From the NCBI GenBank assembly GCA_012267605.1, contig JAAXGF010000264.1:1-16246 (forward strand): a DNA stretch of 16,246 nucleotides, in the 5' to 3' direction. The position numbers were made by a program, and so were the translations under genes. The stretch comes from Alphaproteobacteria bacterium. GTDB taxonomy: Bacteria; Pseudomonadota; Alphaproteobacteria; JAAXGF01. Shown in pieces: positions 15,205 to 16,246 of this stretch (the stretch's first letter is position 1; each line of letters begins with the position of its first letter). A model generated the notes under the pieces. The model searched no databases. It saw nothing but the letters and a program-made list of their open reading frames with translations, and was not told where the DNA came from.

Positions 15205-15440
15205 TGGCCAACGCCATGAACGTGTTAGGCGAGCGATCCAACAAAACTTTGGTCATTCGAATTGTCGCTCGAATTAGAGTCTGCGTCGTGTCGTACGTGG
15301 GTATTACACGGGTGCCGAACTATAAGGAATCCACAGATTTTCCCCAATGTCTTCCACAACGGCTGGGAATTTGGGACGGGAATTCGCTGGCTGCAGGAAG
15401 CAAACCCTTGTACATATTTGCTAGTGAGGTAGGGGTCTAA
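15204..15440 (+). CDS. Possible 78-residue protein coupled to both neighbours
   Basis: An ATG at 15204 shares one base with the stop of the cysteine-rich gene (TAATG), and its own TAA at 15438-15440 shares one base with the pyrE ATG (TAATG). The frame exactly fills the interval. It has no ribosome-binding site of its own, so translation would rest on coupling. The product is basic at first, with a short hydrophobic stretch (LVIRIVARIRVCVVSYVGI), and matches nothing I know. The alternative is that this is simply the pyrE leader, since a good ribosome-binding site for pyrE (GAGGTAGGGG) lies at its end. Confidence 0.3.
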   Translation: MANAMNVLGERSNKTLVIRIVARIRVCVVSYVGITRVPNYKESTDFPQCLPQRLGIWDGNSLAAGSKPLYIFASEVGV

Positions 15441-16030
15441 TGGCTACGGCGGTTGCCCAATCCGTATCAGAAATTGACGCGTGGAAGTCGCGGCTGACCG
15501 AGATCGTGCGCAACGAATCGTTCATACATGGACGCGAGATTCGTTTGGCCTCGGGCCGTACCAGCAATTTCTACTTTAATTTGAAACCGACGATGCTGGC
15601 GCCCGAAGGTGCCAAAATCATCACCGATCTCATACTAAATTTGTTGCGCGGCGCAAATATCGACTATGTCGGTGGCCTCGCGGTCGGTGCCATCCCGCTG
15701 ATCGCGAACGTCAGTTTGGCGAGTGCGGATACAGGCCGACCCACCCCAGGGTTTTTCGTGCGAAAAGTTAAGAAAATTCACGGCACCAAACTCGGCATAG
15801 AAGGACTGCGAGATCTCACGATTTTGGCGGGCAAAACAGCGGTTATTCTCGACGATGTCACGACGACTGGCGGTTCCGCACTGTCCGCGGTCGAGGTGGT
15901 GCGTGCCGAAGGCTGTGCCGTGCATAAGGTAATCACTGTGGTCGATCGAATGGAAGGTGCGGCAGAAAATTTGAGCAAACACCACCTAACCCTTGTGCCA
16001 CTGCTAACAGCAGAGGATTTCTCGGTCTGA
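15440..16030 (+). CDS. pyrE: Orotate phosphoribosyltransferase
   Basis: Fifth step of UMP synthesis: orotate plus PRPP gives OMP. The 196 residues fit the family. IRLASGRTSNFYFNLKP (34-50) and GGLAVGAIPL (78-87) match the N-terminal half. KKIHGTKLGIEG (111-122) is the flexible catalytic loop, and AVILDDVTTTGGS (134-146) is the PRPP-binding motif. ATG at 15440 has GAGGTAGGGG upstream. No other pyrimidine gene is visible. Confidence 0.96.
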   Translation: MATAVAQSVSEIDAWKSRLTEIVRNESFIHGREIRLASGRTSNFYFNLKPTMLAPEGAKIITDLILNLLRGANIDYVGGLAVGAIPLIANVSLASADTGRPTPGFFVRKVKKIHGTKLGIEGLRDLTILAGKTAVILDDVTTTGGSALSAVEVVRAEGCAVHKVITVVDRMEGAAENLSKHHLTLVPLLTAEDFSV

Positions 16031-16054
16031 CAGGCCATGAGTTAGTCCAAGTGA

Positions 16055-16083
16055 GCAAACGACGACAGGCGATATCCGTTTGC
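16055..16083. terminator. Candidate hairpin downstream of pyrE
   Basis: GCAAACG (16055-16061) and CGTTTGC (16077-16083) can form a 7-bp stem with a 15-base loop, 25 bases after the pyrE stop. A T-rich stretch (CCTTTTCTTT) begins only ten bases further on, so this is a weak terminator candidate. Confidence 0.25.
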
Positions 16084-16100
16084 GCAAGAGTACCTTTTCT

Positions 16101-16246
16101 TTAGGTCCATCGATCCGTCCCGACGATTTCGCGAGCTGTGACGTGCGAGCAGATAGCCGTACGAAATTCGTGTTTGATGCTCGGCGTGGTCGTGGCCTTG
16201 ATAAAGCCCTGCCCTCTTGAATAAGTTGGAGACCTCTAAATACTCT
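16101..16246 (-). CDS. Possible 3' end of a minus-strand gene entering from the right edge
   Basis: A minus-strand frame is open from the window edge to TAA at 16101-16103, about 48 codons, with a fairly GC-rich third position and the ending VTAREIVGTDRWT. A second minus frame is also open, to 16042. Neither is recognisable. The arrangement would be convergent with pyrE. With so little sequence, chance is quite possible. Confidence 0.2.

Noticed and set aside
15327..15358. Two DnaA-box-like sequences (GAATCCACA, TCTTCCACA)
   Set aside because: Each differs from the TTATNCACA consensus at two positions; there are only two, and no replication gene is adjacent.

Overview
The window looks like chromosomal DNA of an alphaproteobacterium, probably near the Rhodospirillales. 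Three things point there: a MucR/Ros-type regulator, a member of the Alph_Pro_TM family (PF09608/TIGR02186, known to me only from Alphaproteobacteria), and the gene order murJ-trpS-usp ... tsaB-rimI ... mucR/fur ... miaB-phoH, which recurs in that class. Base composition is moderately GC-rich. Two stretches are visibly AT-richer: about 8900-9640 and about 14700-15440. Non-ATG starts are common: miaB, plsC and rimI start with GTG, the TusA-like gene with TTG, and phoH has no in-frame ATG near its start. I see no tRNA, rRNA, CRISPR array or complete mobile element.

Left part (1-4913, all minus strand, transcribed right to left): mucR, fur, olsB, olsA/plsC, miaB and the 5' part of phoH. olsB-plsC overlap by 4 bases (GTGA) and miaB-phoH overlap by a few bases. 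MucR and Fur are regulators. OlsB and PlsC are most simply the two acyltransferases of ornithine-lipid synthesis. MiaB (ms2i6A tRNA modification) and PhoH (ATPase) begin the conserved miaB-phoH-ybeY block, which continues off the left edge.

Middle (4980-8898): a TusA-like sulfur carrier is divergent from mucR. tsaB and rimI (minus, 4-base overlap) carry out t6A synthesis and protein N-terminal acetylation. A secreted polysaccharide deacetylase (plus) converges with a Bax/FlgJ-type glucosaminidase (minus), so two cell-envelope enzymes lie side by side. Between bax and usp is a roughly 740-base AT-rich gap. It has no convincing gene but holds inverted repeats, a terminator-like hairpin and a 117-codon open frame in phase with usp beyond its stop codon.

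Right part (9640-16246): a coupled minus-strand trio of TauE/SafE-type exporter, Alph_Pro_TM protein and a universal-stress protein, with a perfect 16-bp inverted repeat just upstream of tauE; then trpS and murJ (minus). A plus-strand set follows: a small secreted cysteine-rich protein of unknown function, a possible 78-residue ORF joined at both ends by TAATG overlaps, and pyrE. The last 216 bases hold a hairpin and perhaps the 3' end of a minus-strand gene entering from the right edge.

Most of the window is core housekeeping. The least explained parts are the tauE/Alph_Pro_TM/usp unit with its palindrome, the AT-rich gap beyond usp, and the cysteine-rich protein with its coupled small ORF before pyrE.
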